From assembly GCA_023436145.1 (NCBI GenBank), contig JAEZKP010000055.1:1-6692 (forward strand): 6,692 nt of DNA. The letters are read 5' to 3'. Position 1 is the stretch's first letter, and each line of letters starts with the position of its first letter. Shown here piece by piece: positions 6,421-6,692 of this stretch. The translations under genes and the position numbers were made by a program. The notes under the pieces are model-generated. The model ran no database searches and was not told the origin of the DNA. It saw only the letters and a list, made by a program, of their open reading frames with translations. Source of the DNA: Fibrobacterota bacterium (GTDB lineage: Bacteria > Fibrobacterota > Chitinivibrionia > Chitinivibrionales > Chitinispirillaceae).

Positions 6421-6692
6421 AGGCTGTTTCTGCAGATTCTCTGTGTAAATCATTCGGCAATAATCAAGCAGTAGAATCAGTGAGCTTTGAAGCACAACGT
6501 GGTGAGATCTTCGGAATCATCGGTGCTGACGGTGCAGGAAAAACTACGCTGTTTAGGTTGCTTGTGACATTACTGATACCCTCCAGCGGAACTGCAAATG
6601 TGGATGGGTATGATATTGTCAGGCAAATCGACCAGATCCGTAACAGGATAGGTTATATGCCTGGTCGATTTTCTCTGTACCAGGACCTTACT
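6417..6692 (+). CDS. ABC-2 exporter ATP-binding protein, YbhF-like (3' truncated)
   Basis: The first 92 codons of an ATPase cut by the window end. It should power export by ABC-2 permeases expected just downstream (YbhS/YbhR-like). The A-loop region and first strands (3-35) precede the Walker A motif GADGAGKTT (36-44), whose DGAGKTT form is typical of the YbhF first nucleotide-binding domain. The Q-loop region reads IGYMPGRFSLYQDLT (78-92). The position that normally holds the Q-loop glutamine (GYxPQ) is glycine, G83. The signature motif, Walker B and H-loop lie beyond the window, so it is not known whether there are one or two ATPase domains; YbhF has two. The ATG overlaps the adaptor stop (ATGA), with GAGG (6409-6412) 4 nt upstream. 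Confidence 0.9.
   Translation, partial: MKAVSADSLCKSFGNNQAVESVSFEAQRGEIFGIIGADGAGKTTLFRLLVTLLIPSSGTANVDGYDIVRQIDQIRNRIGYMPGRFSLYQDLT

Overview
The window appears to come from an AT-rich Gram-negative bacterium. An outer-membrane TolC-type channel, a lipoprotein adaptor and a transmembrane chemoreceptor together imply an outer membrane and taxis. The receptor tip and the short-period intergenic repeats resemble those of environmental anaerobes (Fibrobacterota/Chitinispirillia, Spirochaetota, Bacteroidota or Desulfobacterota-like groups). I cannot place the organism more precisely by eye.

Layout. Positions 1-281 are gene-free and hold two kinds of degenerate short-period repeat. A stand-alone SAM-dependent methyltransferase lies on the minus strand (282-1064). 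A 297-bp spacer follows, with a good rho-independent terminator for the gene upstream of it on the minus strand. That gene, a Cache-type methyl-accepting chemotaxis protein, occupies 1362-3059 (minus). A 531-bp divergent intergenic region (3060-3590) contains a probable receptor promoter, a stretch of unrecognised non-coding DNA, and a near-consensus sigma-70 promoter embedded in a cluster of TGATTAAA-type half-sites.

From that promoter runs a tightly packed plus-strand operon: TetR-family repressor (3591-4241), TolC-family outer-membrane factor (4244-5515), lipoprotein HlyD/YbhG-type periplasmic adaptor (5512-6420), and the start of an ABC-2 exporter ATPase of the YbhF type (6417 to the window end, truncated). 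Gene junctions are a 2-nt gap and two 4-nt ATGA overlaps, so translation is probably coupled. Together they encode a tripartite efflux pump of the YbhFSR class: the ATPase drives (unseen, downstream) ABC-2 permeases, the adaptor spans the periplasm, and the TolC-like channel crosses the outer membrane. The TetR protein probably represses its own operon through the half-site cluster.

Nothing here is clearly a wholly new system. The most rewarding items to follow up are the operator architecture, the glycine at the ABC Q-loop position, the unusual SAM-binding motif of the methyltransferase, and the unexplained 3150-3340 segment.
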